A stretch of DNA of 64,000 nt. Origin: Methanomassiliicoccales archaeon. GTDB taxonomy: Archaea > Thermoplasmatota > Thermoplasmata > Methanomassiliicoccales > JACIVX01. The first letter of the stretch is position 1; each line of letters starts with the position of its first letter. Below are positions 1 to 8,103 of this stretch, piece by piece. The notes beneath the pieces are model-generated. The model made no database searches. It was given only the letters and a program-made list of their open reading frames with translations, and had not been told where the DNA came from. The position numbers and the translations under genes are program-made. The stretch covers positions 1 through 64,000 of the forward strand of contig JAWCLO010000002.1 of NCBI GenBank assembly GCA_038850735.1, read 5' to 3'.

Positions 1-471
1 ACCAGAAAAACAACTCCCGGTTTCAGAAAGTACGAAAAAAAAGCAGTTTTGATTGGGGGTGGTGATCCTCACCGTTTCAGACTTGATGATGCTATTCTCA
101 TAAAAGACAATCACCTCAAGATAGTAGGTAGTATAACGGAGGCGGTGTCAAAGGCCAAAACCGTTTCCTTCACTAAGAAAATTGAAGTTGAAGTTGAATC
201 CATTGAGCAGGCGGTAGAAGCAGCAAAGGCTGGAGCAGACATTGTAATGCTCGACAATATGCCACCTGAGCAAGTAGAAGTTGCGTCTCTTGCAGTAAAG
301 AAACTCAACGATCACATTCTTGTAGAAGTTTCTGGCGGTCTCACTCCTGAATCCGCACCAAAATATGCTAGGTATGCAGACATTATTTCACTCGGATACA
401 TAACGCATTCACCTAAAGCCATACATTTTAAACTCGAGATCACAAGCATAAAATCACCAGAGGGTAATTAG
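1..471 (+). CDS. nadC: Nicotinate-nucleotide pyrophosphorylase, C-terminal part (5' end outside window)
   Basis: Quinolinate phosphoribosyltransferase converts quinolinate and PRPP to nicotinate mononucleotide, CO2 and PPi in de novo NAD synthesis. The reading frame is open from base 1, so the gene begins upstream of the window. The visible part begins with TRKTTPGFRKYEKKAV, the conserved TRKTxPG(L/F)R block of the family. It continues with IGGGDPHRFRLDD, IKDNH and MLDN, which line the quinolinate and PRPP pocket, and ends with VSGG and the SLGxxTHS phosphate-binding end of the barrel. About 156 of an expected ~275-290 residues are present. The gene ends in TAG with no downstream partner on the same strand within 390 bp. 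Family assignment is very secure; only the N-terminus is missing. Confidence 0.96.
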   Translation, partial: TRKTTPGFRKYEKKAVLIGGGDPHRFRLDDAILIKDNHLKIVGSITEAVSKAKTVSFTKKIEVEVESIEQAVEAAKAGADIVMLDNMPPEQVEVASLAVKKLNDHILVEVSGGLTPESAPKYARYADIISLGYITHSPKAIHFKLEITSIKSPEGN

Positions 472-860
472 CTAGTCGAAAATCGGAGACATAGCCCGAG
501 CTCCTTAATTCAAGCAGATTACGAGAACTTGTAGTAATTCTCATTATAATATATTTCTTGACTCACGTGAAAAAACGGGCCATACATGAGGACATCTAAC
601 TGGAAATCTTTGGCGCGACATATAGCTACACTCTCTTAATATCTTGTGGAATCATGACCAGATCTTCAGGGATCTTGGAAAGATATCATTCTGCTTTGCA
701 GTAGAACCATCGAAAATGGAGATTGCCACATTTATCATCAAGCGGATTCATCGCATGATCTTTATAAAATTCACATGGAAAAAGAGATTCTCCTGCGATT
801 TATGCGATGTCCATATGGTTTATAGAAACTGAGAAATTTCATTATGTATTACGGTATCAT
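472..860. other. Intergenic stretch without a supportable gene
   Basis: AT-rich spacer between nadC and a small zinc-finger gene. A 62-codon open frame (644-832) has no ribosome-binding site and no recognisable family motif, so it is not called. No tRNA-like, repeat or clear hairpin structure was seen. Confidence 0.5.
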
Positions 861-1013
861 ATGGACATTGAAAAGGAATTATGCCAGTTTTGCGGAAAGC
901 CGGCAAAACATTTTCTTTACGCCGCTTTCGTATGCGACAGCGAAGAGTGTATTGAAAAAGCGCGCGCGGAGCGAGGTGGACCGGGGGGACACCTAAGGAT
1001 TAAATCTCAATAA
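861..1013 (+). CDS. Small zinc-finger protein (50 aa), function unknown
   Basis: A 50-residue protein starting MDIEKELCQFCGKPAKH. It carries a CxxC pair (CQFC) and a second CxxxxC pair (CDSEEC) about 17 residues later, which would bind one zinc ion in a treble-clef or ribbon-like knuckle. The frame could be extended upstream to 807, but the extra 18 residues look like non-coding translation, so the internal ATG is preferred. No strong Shine-Dalgarno sequence precedes it. The C-terminus is basic and glycine rich. Small proteins of this type are common in archaea and mostly uncharacterised. Nothing in the neighbourhood indicates a pathway. It is called because the cysteine spacing is deliberate-looking, but coding status is only moderately sure. 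Confidence 0.55.
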   Translation: MDIEKELCQFCGKPAKHFLYAAFVCDSEECIEKARAERGGPGGHLRIKSQ

Positions 1014-1084
1014 AAGTCAAGCAAATAATCAAATGATATTGCTCATTAGTCTCATAAAGAATCAGAAAGAGTGAGATGGAATGC

Positions 1085-1092
1085 TTTAAATA
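1085..1092 (+). promoter_or_regulatory. Putative archaeal TATA box for the zinc-ribbon membrane protein
   Basis: TTTAAATA lies about 35-40 bp before the TTG start of the next gene. That spacing would place transcription start about 10-15 nt upstream of the start codon. Pattern-based only. Confidence 0.4.
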
Positions 1093-1125
1093 GAAACTAG
1101 ACCACTTCATGCATTCGGTGTAAAT

Positions 1126-1605
1126 TTGAATGATGTAAGTTTTTGCCCTTATTGTGGCGAAAGAATTGTGTCAGGGGCGAATTTTTGCCCAAAATGTGGC
1201 AGGCAATTGCCAGTTACTGGCAGTAGTTCGTCAATGCAACAACAAAATTATGCGCCTCAGCCGAGAACGTATTCAGGAAGATCAAAACCAGAAGCTGCAA
1301 TTGTCCTCTCAATAATTGCGGGCGTTTTCATTCTTATTAACGGTATTTTGGTAGCTGCTCTTGGAGCCATATTGTTATTCTCATTCTTACCTGCTGGCAT
1401 CATTGTACTTGGCGCGGGTCTCATCTTTGGCCTGATCGTCTTTATCGCCGCGATTAAATTAAATCAGAAACCGGAAGAACACCTGATGTGGGGAGTCGTT
1501 ATACTCGTTTTCTCCATTTTGAGCATCGTGATAGGCGGTGGCTTCATAATCGGATTGATTTTGGGATTCATTGGCGGGCTTTTGGCAATCCTTTGGAATG
1601 AATGA
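1126..1605 (+). CDS. Zinc-ribbon membrane protein (DUF-type), 159 aa
   Basis: An N-terminal double-CxxC zinc ribbon (CPYCGERI, then CPKCGRQL, residues ~7-28) is followed by a Ser/Gln/Pro-rich linker (~30-55). Three to four hydrophobic segments then fill the rest (~58-80, ~83-110, ~122-157), many with Gly-rich packing patterns. This architecture, a zinc ribbon facing the cytoplasm and tethered to a small polytopic membrane domain, is common in archaea and usually has no assigned function. The chosen start is TTG at 1126, directly before NDVSFCPYC. It is preceded by a TATA-like element but only a weak ribosome site. The protein ends in WNE after the last membrane segment. A membrane-associated regulatory or structural role is possible but not shown. 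Confidence 0.78.
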   Translation: MNDVSFCPYCGERIVSGANFCPKCGRQLPVTGSSSSMQQQNYAPQPRTYSGRSKPEAAIVLSIIAGVFILINGILVAALGAILLFSFLPAGIIVLGAGLIFGLIVFIAAIKLNQKPEEHLMWGVVILVFSILSIVIGGGFIIGLILGFIGGLLAILWNE

Positions 1606-1795
1606 ATCAATCCGCCTCTCCGCAAAGATTTCGCTCGTAAATACCGGAATGTCGTTGTAGATGTCTTCGGCATAAGTATAGCATGAATGATCATGGACGA
1701 TACAAAAAGGAAGCAAAGAAAGAAATAAATCATCCCACAAAATTCATACAAATCGGATATCAAAAAAGGTAGTTGTGGATGATCCCAAGAGCAAC

Positions 1796-1804
1796 TTTTT
1801 AAAT
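1796..1804 (+). promoter_or_regulatory. Putative TATA box of the radical SAM activase gene
   Basis: TTTTTAAAT centred near 1800 sits ~26-30 bp before the ATG at 1830, as expected for a leaderless archaeal transcript. This argues against the upstream in-frame ATG at 1803, which would fall inside the box. Confidence 0.45.
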
Positions 1805-1829
1805 GTGCAAAACGCATGCAAACTGCGCA

Positions 1830-2531
1830 ATGAGAATTGCCGGTTTCGCCAAAACTTCGTTGGTCGATTGGGATGGCTTTGTGGCTTCCACAATTTATCT
1901 TCCAGGATGCAATTTTAGATGTCCAGCCTGCCATAATAGAGACCTGGTTTTTATACCAGAGAAATTAGACGAAATTCCGCTAAGCGAAATAGTAAAGTAC
2001 CTTGAAGATAACGCCGATTTCATAGATGGTGTAGTAATTACAGGTGGGGAACCAACGATCCAGAATGGATTGGCAGACTTCATTATGGTGTTTCGCGACA
2101 TGAACCTTAAGGTGAAACTCGATACGAACGGAAGCCAGCCAAGGATCCTGGAGGACTTGATAGATGATGAATTGCTTGATTTTGTCGCCATGGACATTAA
2201 AGGACCAATGAACGAAAAATATGACGATGTATCAGGAATAGAAGCACCATTGGATGATATAAAGAAGAGCATCTCAATAATCATGGATTCTGGGATCGAC
2301 TACGAATTCAGAACAACTGTTGTCCCTGTTTTCTTGGATACGCGTGACATTGAATCCATAGCTGCCTACATTGGCGGAGCAAAAAAATATGCTCTCCAGC
2401 AATTTCAGCCGAAGAATACTCTTGATGAGAGATTTACTGTCGTTCGACCATATTCTTCAGACAGAATAAGAGAAATGGCAGCGGTGGCAAAGAAATATGT
2501 TAGGAAGGTTATCATCAGAGGTCTCATTTGA
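1830..2531 (+). CDS. Radical SAM protein, anaerobic ribonucleotide reductase activase-like (NrdG family)
   Basis: This is a glycyl-radical-activating-type radical SAM enzyme. The cluster motif CNFRCPACHN (CX3CX2C, residues ~27-34) binds the [4Fe-4S] cluster that reductively cleaves SAM. VITGGEP is the GGE motif contacting SAM, and LDTNGS and MDIKGP are later conserved strands. Its length (233 aa from ATG 1830) fits the archaeal 'anaerobic ribonucleoside-triphosphate reductase activating protein' subgroup. The product would install the glycyl radical on a class III ribonucleotide reductase, but no nrdD gene is adjacent, so the partner is elsewhere or the target differs. The start at 1830 is favoured by TATA-box position. 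The next gene on the same strand begins ~100 bp downstream and has its own strong ribosome site. Confidence 0.85.
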   Translation: MRIAGFAKTSLVDWDGFVASTIYLPGCNFRCPACHNRDLVFIPEKLDEIPLSEIVKYLEDNADFIDGVVITGGEPTIQNGLADFIMVFRDMNLKVKLDTNGSQPRILEDLIDDELLDFVAMDIKGPMNEKYDDVSGIEAPLDDIKKSISIIMDSGIDYEFRTTVVPVFLDTRDIESIAAYIGGAKKYALQQFQPKNTLDERFTVVRPYSSDRIREMAAVAKKYVRKVIIRGLI

Positions 2532-2633
2532 ATCTTTATCAAAAGTGATAATACGCACTACATCTTTTTAGTAGCATGCCTACATGAAGGACTCTTGAGT
2601 GTAAGAGGCCGTTGGACAATTGGAGGGGTTTAA

Positions 2634-3347
2634 TTGTCGCAAAATGGTAGAATAAAAACATATGTAGAAGGATTTGACAAGGTTCTGGAAGGCGGTATAC
2701 CTGCGGGTAACATTGTGCTGATTGCGGGGACACCGGGAACAATGAAGTCGTCGCTTACGTACTATATATTGTATCATCACGCCACTGAGAGTGGAAAGAT
2801 CGGTGTTTATGTCACTCTCGAACAATCCAGAGAAAGTCTCCTTCGCCAAATGGAAAAAATGGGGATGCCAACGGAACCCGTTATTGATAAACTCCATGTC
2901 CTCGACCTCAGTCTGCTCAGAAAGAAATTGCGGCAGATCTCGGGAGCTGGTTCTTGGCTACACGTTTTCAAGGCCTATTTACAAAATCTTAACGAGAATT
3001 TAAAATACGAGTTGCTAGCAATCGATTCACTGGATGTACTGGAAACGATGGCCGAAATCACCAATAGGCGAACTGAGCTTTTCTATTTATTCCAATGGTT
3101 AAAAGAATTAGGTGCCACCGTCTTTCTGATTTCTGAAGCATCACCTGAGAAAATCCTTGAGGGGACATTTGATGAAGGATATCTTTCCGATGGAATAATT
3201 ACTCTCAAAATGCAAGTCGTTAGGGATGTTGAGACGCAAAGGCGCATTAGGTGCGTAAAGATGCGAGAAACAAATCACGATCCTTCGTATTTCACACTTC
3301 TTTTCAATGCAAATAGATTCCAGGTCACCAAAGTCATAAGCGAATGA
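2634..3347 (+). CDS. KaiC-like RecA-superfamily ATPase, paralogue 1
   Basis: A single-domain RecA/KaiC/RAD55-family ATPase of 237 residues. The Walker A motif is GTPGTMKSS (~32-40), with Met in place of the usual Gly before Lys. The position of the paired catalytic glutamates of KaiC reads TLEQS (~60-64), so the second acid is Gln. Walker B is LLAIDSLDVLE (~125-135), followed by FLISE and the C-terminal DGIITLK strand typical of KaiC domains. The TTG start is chosen because GGAGGGG lies 5 nt upstream. It is the first of three tandem paralogues and overlaps or abuts the second. KaiC-like proteins in archaea act in signalling and in motility or stress regulation; the actual role here is unknown. 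Confidence 0.85.
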   Translation: MSQNGRIKTYVEGFDKVLEGGIPAGNIVLIAGTPGTMKSSLTYYILYHHATESGKIGVYVTLEQSRESLLRQMEKMGMPTEPVIDKLHVLDLSLLRKKLRQISGAGSWLHVFKAYLQNLNENLKYELLAIDSLDVLETMAEITNRRTELFYLFQWLKELGATVFLISEASPEKILEGTFDEGYLSDGIITLKMQVVRDVETQRRIRCVKMRETNHDPSYFTLLFNANRFQVTKVISE

Positions 3348-3361
3348 GGCCTGGTGGACAG

Positions 3362-4864
3362 ATGAAGAAGAAATATGAATGCCCAAGATGCGGTGCTGGT
3401 ATCAAACCCGGCGATATACAGTGTGACAGATGTGGCGAAATATTGAAGCCTGTGGAGTCAAAAAAAGACACGCCATCACTTTCTGTCACGGTTGAGAAAG
3501 TTCTCAGTGAGGAAGAAGTCTCAGTAGCTTTTGGTCAATCAGAGTATCTTACGATTTCAAGGCAAAAGCAACTGCTCGTTCAAAGGGAAGCGGAGATTAC
3601 CAAAAAAGAAAAAGAATTGAAAGAAAAAGAAAGAAAATTGTTGGAGACGATCGAGGCACTTGAAAGAGATAATCAAGCACTTGAGGAAGCAATGAAGAGA
3701 TGCAAAGAATTTGAAACGGAACTAAGAGCGAGAGAGGAAGCTTTACTAAGCAGAGAAAGTGAGTTGGAAACGCTTGCTATGAAACTTGAGAAGCAGATGA
3801 GAGAACTTGAAATATCCGCTGGTTCTGGCAGGAAAATCAAGCTGACTGATGAGGAATTTGAGAGACTTTTGGCGCTCAAAGAGGACTATGAGAAAGCGCT
3901 GAATGAGGGGTACGCTCGATTAAGAAAGCAGATCGAAGAAGAGCTCAAGGAACGATTCGAGAAGCTTATACAGCTTCAGAAACAAATTGAGGCCGTTGAT
4001 ATATCCCATCGTATAATTCCTGAGACCCAAGATGGGAAAGTGAGAGATAGAGAAGAAAAAATATCAATAGAACCCGCTGAAACTTTAGATCTCAGTAGTA
4101 TCATTGAAGAACTAAAAAGGGAGGCCGATCTGCAAACAAAAACTATTGTCGGTAAAGAACCGATTGACATGAGAATAAGAACACACATTGAGAGACTTGA
4201 TGTTGCTATGGGAGGGGGGATTCCAGCTGGCAACGTGATTCTCATAAATGGCTGTGCTGGAACGATGAAATCAACGCTTGCTTACGCAATTCTTTACAAT
4301 TCCGCCATTCATGAAGGTCTCAATAGCATGTATTTTTCCCTCGAACAGAGTAGAGAATCGCTTCTTAACCAGATGGAGAAAATGGGGATGCCGAAGGAGA
4401 AGTCGGGAAACAAAGTTCTAGTCGTGGACATGATCGATCTTCGGAAGCGGATGGTGAAGGAGAGAGGAGATTGGCGCAACATTCTAATGAGGTATGTTGG
4501 AAATATAAAAAAGGAATGGGACTTCAAGATATTTGTTCTCGACTCAATAGAATCGTTTAAGTCATTGACAGACTATCAGCTTTCTCGCCAAGACCTCAAA
4601 GACCTATTTGACTGGTTCAGATCACTTAACATGACAGTTCTATTGATTTCAGAGAAACCGCTAGAGGTTCTCCTTGATAATGCGGAAAGCGAAGCATATC
4701 TTGCTGACGGGATTATTGAAATGCGCATGAAGGAGATTGATGACGTTAGAGTCCAGCGATGGCTAAGAGTTCTGAAAATGCGCGGCACTGAGATAGATCC
4801 GCGTTACTTCTCTTTTACGCACGATGGCAGTAGATTCAACCTAACTGTGCCTATAGTTGAATGA
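3362..4864 (+). CDS. Zinc-ribbon/coiled-coil/KaiC-like ATPase fusion, paralogue 2
   Basis: A 500-residue protein with three parts. An N-terminal zinc ribbon has two CxxC pairs (CPRCGAG and CDRCGEI, residues ~6-28). A long Glu/Lys-rich coiled coil spans roughly residues 70-215. A C-terminal KaiC-like ATPase domain (~265-500) follows. Its P-loop reads CAGTMKST and its second motif SLEQSRESLL, the same TMKS and LEQ signatures as the flanking paralogues; Walker B is IFVLDSIES. ATG 3362 is preferred over ATG 3344 because GGTGG lies 5 nt before it. The gene starts just after paralogue 1 ends, so translation is probably coupled. The coiled coil would promote oligomerisation and the ribbon suggests a nucleic-acid or protein contact; both are inferences. 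Confidence 0.82.
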   Translation: MKKKYECPRCGAGIKPGDIQCDRCGEILKPVESKKDTPSLSVTVEKVLSEEEVSVAFGQSEYLTISRQKQLLVQREAEITKKEKELKEKERKLLETIEALERDNQALEEAMKRCKEFETELRAREEALLSRESELETLAMKLEKQMRELEISAGSGRKIKLTDEEFERLLALKEDYEKALNEGYARLRKQIEEELKERFEKLIQLQKQIEAVDISHRIIPETQDGKVRDREEKISIEPAETLDLSSIIEELKREADLQTKTIVGKEPIDMRIRTHIERLDVAMGGGIPAGNVILINGCAGTMKSTLAYAILYNSAIHEGLNSMYFSLEQSRESLLNQMEKMGMPKEKSGNKVLVVDMIDLRKRMVKERGDWRNILMRYVGNIKKEWDFKIFVLDSIESFKSLTDYQLSRQDLKDLFDWFRSLNMTVLLISEKPLEVLLDNAESEAYLADGIIEMRMKEIDDVRVQRWLRVLKMRGTEIDPRYFSFTHDGSRFNLTVPIVE

Positions 4865-4960
4865 AGCCGATGTATAGTAGTTTAATTATGGAACAAGCTG
4901 AAATTGAAGAAAAATTAAATATTCCAGATGCCTTAATCGATACCTGCGGGATGGAAAATT

Positions 4961-5677
4961 ATGGTACACATCGAGAGAATCCGAACTTTTATCCACAACT
5001 TTGATGAAAATCTTCAAGGAGGTATTCCAAAAGGGCAGGTTGTGTTAATTACGGGAACACCTGGAACGATGAAATCTTCCCTTGCTTACAGTATACTTTA
5101 CCACAATGCGCTTCAAAACGGAATAAAAAGTGTTTACATGACGCTCGAACAATCCAAGGATAATCTTCTTCAACAAATGATAAGTATGGGCATGGATGAT
5201 GAGAGAGCGAAGGAATTCATTCATATTCTGGATCTCGGACTCATTAGAAAGAGCCTGACTCAGTTGAGCGCGAAGGGTACATGGCTTCAGGTCTTCAAAA
5301 TGTACGCGGATAGTTTAAAACGCAGCATTGGATACGAGCTGCTTGTTGTGGATTCTCTTGACGTTTTGGAAATGGCGGCGCAAATGGGCGAGAACCGCCG
5401 TACAGAACTTTTTTACCTGTTCGAATGGCTAAGAAACCTCGGAGTCACTTCTTTCCTCATTTCGGAAACTTCTCCAGAGAAGATGCTAGAGAACAAATAC
5501 GACGAAGGATACTTGGCTGATGGAGTGATAAGTCTTAAACTCCAGGAGATCGGCGAAACAGATATCCAGCGAAGGATAAGGGCGGTGAAGATCAGAAGCA
5601 CGAACCACAAGACTGGATATTTTTCGCTGCTATTCAGTGACGGAGTGTTCAGGGCCACTCAGGTAATAACTGAATAG
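4961..5677 (+). CDS. KaiC-like RecA-superfamily ATPase, paralogue 3
   Basis: A single-domain ATPase of 238 residues that closely resembles paralogue 1. It shares the same start pattern (IRTFIHNFDENLQGGIPKG), P-loop GTPGTMKSS, TLEQSKDNLL, Walker B LLVVDSLDVLE and the RRTELFYLFEWL helix. The strong similarity and same orientation point to tandem duplication. ATG 4961 follows a GCGGGATGG stretch ~9 nt upstream that may serve as ribosome site. It is separated from paralogue 2 by 96 bp, which contain no other gene. A tRNA-Val gene follows 56 bp downstream. The biochemical role is unknown. The family normally forms hexamers or filaments and can autophosphorylate, but the altered catalytic-glutamate pair makes that uncertain. 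Confidence 0.84.
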   Translation: MVHIERIRTFIHNFDENLQGGIPKGQVVLITGTPGTMKSSLAYSILYHNALQNGIKSVYMTLEQSKDNLLQQMISMGMDDERAKEFIHILDLGLIRKSLTQLSAKGTWLQVFKMYADSLKRSIGYELLVVDSLDVLEMAAQMGENRRTELFYLFEWLRNLGVTSFLISETSPEKMLENKYDEGYLADGVISLKLQEIGETDIQRRIRAVKIRSTNHKTGYFSLLFSDGVFRATQVITE

Positions 5678-5733
5678 ATCCAGATGGATAGAACCGTCAA
5701 GCATTAATAGAAGATTGATCTTTTTCGAAGTTC

Positions 5734-5826
5734 GGGCTCATGGTCTAGTGGTTATGACGTCGCCCTCACATGTCAATCAGTGACTGAGAACGGCGAAGTT
5801 CCCCGGTTCGAATCCGGGTGAGCCCA
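5734..5826 (+). tRNA. tRNA-Val (anticodon CAC) with 20-nt intron
   Basis: Acceptor arm GGGCTCA/TGAGCCC, T-arm CCCCGGTTCGAATCCGGGT, anticodon stem TCGCC/GGCGA. The spliced anticodon loop is CTCACAC (anticodon CAC). The intron at 5771-5790 lies at the canonical position 37/38. It forms a textbook bulge-helix-bulge: loop bases CTCA pair with intron TGAG, with 3-nt bulges CAT and AAC cut as CA|T and AA|C. The rest of the intron closes as a GTCA/TGAC hairpin. CCA is not encoded. Outside the loop it is identical to the tRNA-Val at 42786. Confidence 0.96.
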
Positions 5827-6282
5827 TATTTTTCAGAAGGCCCATTAATATGAATCAAAGTTGAATATTGATCTGATGTGCCCTTCAAAAAGCGACGAGA
5901 ATTATCCTACAATGCTCAGTAAATAAGGTCAACAGGCGCCGAGTGTCTACGCAGAATTGTTGCTGGTAATTACTACCGATAGTTTATATTCAAAAATGTG
6001 CCCTGAAAAATCTGTCTCTAACCATGAAAAACATGATAATATGAAATGGTAACGTGGTAAGATCTTGCTAGACTGAGGATATTGAATCGATTCATATTCT
6101 TTTCGTCTCACTATCTCCCTAGCCATCATTTTTGCAATGGCAAGAGGCTCAGATTGCAGCCAATTAATATGCCATTTCCTTAATAAATAAAAAAGATATC
6201 ACATCAAACAACAGAATCCCTAAAATAAGTCCCATATCCATATTAGCTCTAAGAGCGGCATTGCCTGAACAGGTGATATGCA
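5827..6282. other. Intergenic stretch without a supportable gene
   Basis: AT-rich spacer between tRNA-Val and the NAD(P)HX repair gene. A 60-codon minus-strand frame (5947-6129) shows no family features and no ribosome site. The last ~40 bp hold the ribosome site of the following gene (GGTGAT near 6273). Confidence 0.5.
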
Positions 6283-7860
6283 ATGAAAATTGCCACCGTA
6301 TCACAGATGAAGGATATGGATCGAAAAGCCATCGAAGTTTATGGCATGGACGAGTTGCTGCTCATGGAAAACGCAGGACTCGCAGTTTATGATGTAATAA
6401 AGAAAGAATTGTGTGGCGTGAGGGGGCTGAAATTTGCGGTTTTTTGTGGCCCCGGAAACAACGGCGGGGATGGGCTCGTTGTTGCAAGAAAAATACACTC
6501 AAATGGCGGAAAGGTCAAGGTTTTACTTTTGCAACCCCCGGTAGACTTCAGAGGGATCGCTAAGAAGAACCTAGACATGATAGAACGCAGAGGAATGGAA
6601 ATTTCCGTAATAACGTCTGTTGATGAGATAATGCACACTATTGATGAATGCGACGCGATTATCGATGCAATTCTGGGTACTGGGATAACAAAGGAGTTAT
6701 CGGGTCTTTTCAAAGAAGTCATTGAAGCCATCAATAGAAGCGGCAAACCGATTTTCAGCGTTGATATTCCCTCTGGGATCAATGGCAATAATGGTCTTGT
6801 AATGGGTGTTGCTGTGAGGGCAAATTTTACGATCACTTTTGGTTTGCCAAAAATAGGAAATGTAATCCATCCTGGTTATGAGTACTCTGGCAAACTTTAC
6901 GTATCTCATATTTCTTTTCCACCAGCACTATATGAGAACGATTCCTTGACAGTTGAGATCAACATACCAGATCAAATCCCTCCAAGAAAACAGGATGCTC
7001 ATAAAGGCACTTTTGGCGAAGTGCTTTTCATCGCTGGAGCACGTGGATACCTCGGAGCTCCATACTTTTCCGCCCTCAGCTTCCTTAAGGCTGGGGGTGG
7101 ATATTCGAGACTTGCTGCTCCTGCTTCGGTATCGTCCTTCATTGCTACCAAAGGAAGCGAAATAGTCATGATTCCCCAAAAGGAGACGCCGAGTGGCAGT
7201 ATAGCTTTCGACAATAAGGACTCGTTGCTTGAGCTTGCAAACAAAATGGATATGGTCGTCATGGGTCCGGGACTATCGCTTAATGAGGAAACCCAGGAAC
7301 TAGTTAGGTATCTCGCGGAGAATATAGAAAAGCCACTGCTAATCGACGGGGACGGAATTACCGCGATCTCGAAAAATCTAAATTGCATTAAGCGGAGAGA
7401 TAAAACAACGATCATCACGCCGCATCCAGGTGAAATGTCTAGAATAACGGGTGTTGGGGTGCAGGAAATTAGAAAAGACAGAATTGGTCTTGTAGAGCGC
7501 ACTGCGAAAGAACTCAACGCGATTGTAGTTTTGAAGGAGGGGATCTCTTTCATAGGTCGTCCAGATGGAAAAGTATTTATTAATATGAGCGGAAACTCAG
7601 GGATGTCTACAGCTGGAAGCGGCGATGTGCTCAACGGGAGCATTGCGGCAATGTATGGTCAAGGCATGCCGATAGAGGAGGCTGTCAAAGCAGGAGTCTT
7701 CATCCATGGCCTAGCAGGTGATCTGGCAGCTGATGCGATCGGTCAAGATGGAATGACTGCCCAGGACATACTCAACTTCATGCCTTCCGCCGTACGATAT
7801 TATCGCACTCACTATGATAGAATTTCACGAACTTTGTACGGGAAGATTACGGTCATATGA
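6283..7860 (+). CDS. nnr: Bifunctional NAD(P)H-hydrate epimerase / ADP-dependent NAD(P)HX dehydratase
   Basis: Repairs damaged nicotinamide cofactors. The N-terminal YjeF_N domain (~1-215) epimerises the R and S forms of NAD(P)HX. The C-terminal ribokinase-like domain (~225-510) dehydrates S-NAD(P)HX using ADP. Epimerase signatures are LMENAGLAV, VFCGPGNNGGDGLVVAR and SVDIPSGINGNNG. Dehydratase signatures are KGTFGEVLFIAGARGYLGAP, VVMGPGLS, IDGDGI, ITPHPGEMSRITG and the nucleotide-binding NMSGNSGMSTAGSGDVLNG. Length 525 aa is normal for the fused enzyme. GGTGAT lies 7-8 nt before the ATG. It stands alone, with a spacer of ~240 bp to the next gene. The assignment is very secure. Confidence 0.95.
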   Translation: MKIATVSQMKDMDRKAIEVYGMDELLLMENAGLAVYDVIKKELCGVRGLKFAVFCGPGNNGGDGLVVARKIHSNGGKVKVLLLQPPVDFRGIAKKNLDMIERRGMEISVITSVDEIMHTIDECDAIIDAILGTGITKELSGLFKEVIEAINRSGKPIFSVDIPSGINGNNGLVMGVAVRANFTITFGLPKIGNVIHPGYEYSGKLYVSHISFPPALYENDSLTVEINIPDQIPPRKQDAHKGTFGEVLFIAGARGYLGAPYFSALSFLKAGGGYSRLAAPASVSSFIATKGSEIVMIPQKETPSGSIAFDNKDSLLELANKMDMVVMGPGLSLNEETQELVRYLAENIEKPLLIDGDGITAISKNLNCIKRRDKTTIITPHPGEMSRITGVGVQEIRKDRIGLVERTAKELNAIVVLKEGISFIGRPDGKVFINMSGNSGMSTAGSGDVLNGSIAAMYGQGMPIEEAVKAGVFIHGLAGDLAADAIGQDGMTAQDILNFMPSAVRYYRTHYDRISRTLYGKITVI

Positions 7861-8058
7861 GACTTCATTCTTAAACAAAATGTAGTTTCAATCATAGGTA
7901 GCGTGAGCACAGTCTAACTGTTGATGATAGAATGCTGCATTCCTGATCAATTTCCTGTGAAATGATTTTCAAGCAGAAAGAAGATCTAATTCGAAGCTGC
8001 GAGAACTACGTGAATGATGCCTTCGGTCACGACGTTTGCAGGCTCTCGAAAACCTTAG

Positions 8059-8066
8059 TTTAATAT
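8059..8066 (+). promoter_or_regulatory. Putative TATA box for the DapA-Fae operon
   Basis: TTTAATAT about 40 bp before the ATG at 8104 would give a short leader that includes the GAGGG ribosome site at ~8089-8094. Pattern-based only. Confidence 0.35.
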
Positions 8067-8103
8067 CCTCAATTCTGTATCCCTCACTCAGAGGGTTGGA
8101 TTT

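Noticed and set aside
644-832. A 62-codon plus-strand frame between nadC and the zinc-finger gene.
   Set aside because: No ribosome site, no motif, and the sequence reads as non-coding AT-rich translation.
2536-2551. A 6-bp TTATCA/TGATAA hairpin after the radical SAM gene, considered as a terminator.
   Set aside because: The stem is weak and AT rich and no T-run follows it.
5947-6129. A 60-codon minus-strand frame in the spacer before the NAD(P)HX gene.
   Set aside because: No start signal or family features.
7921-7946. TTGATGATAG followed by CCTGAT, resembling C and D boxes of a guide sRNA.
   Set aside because: The C box is off by one base and no convincing D'/C' pair or terminal stem was found; a guide match to rRNA cannot be tested here.
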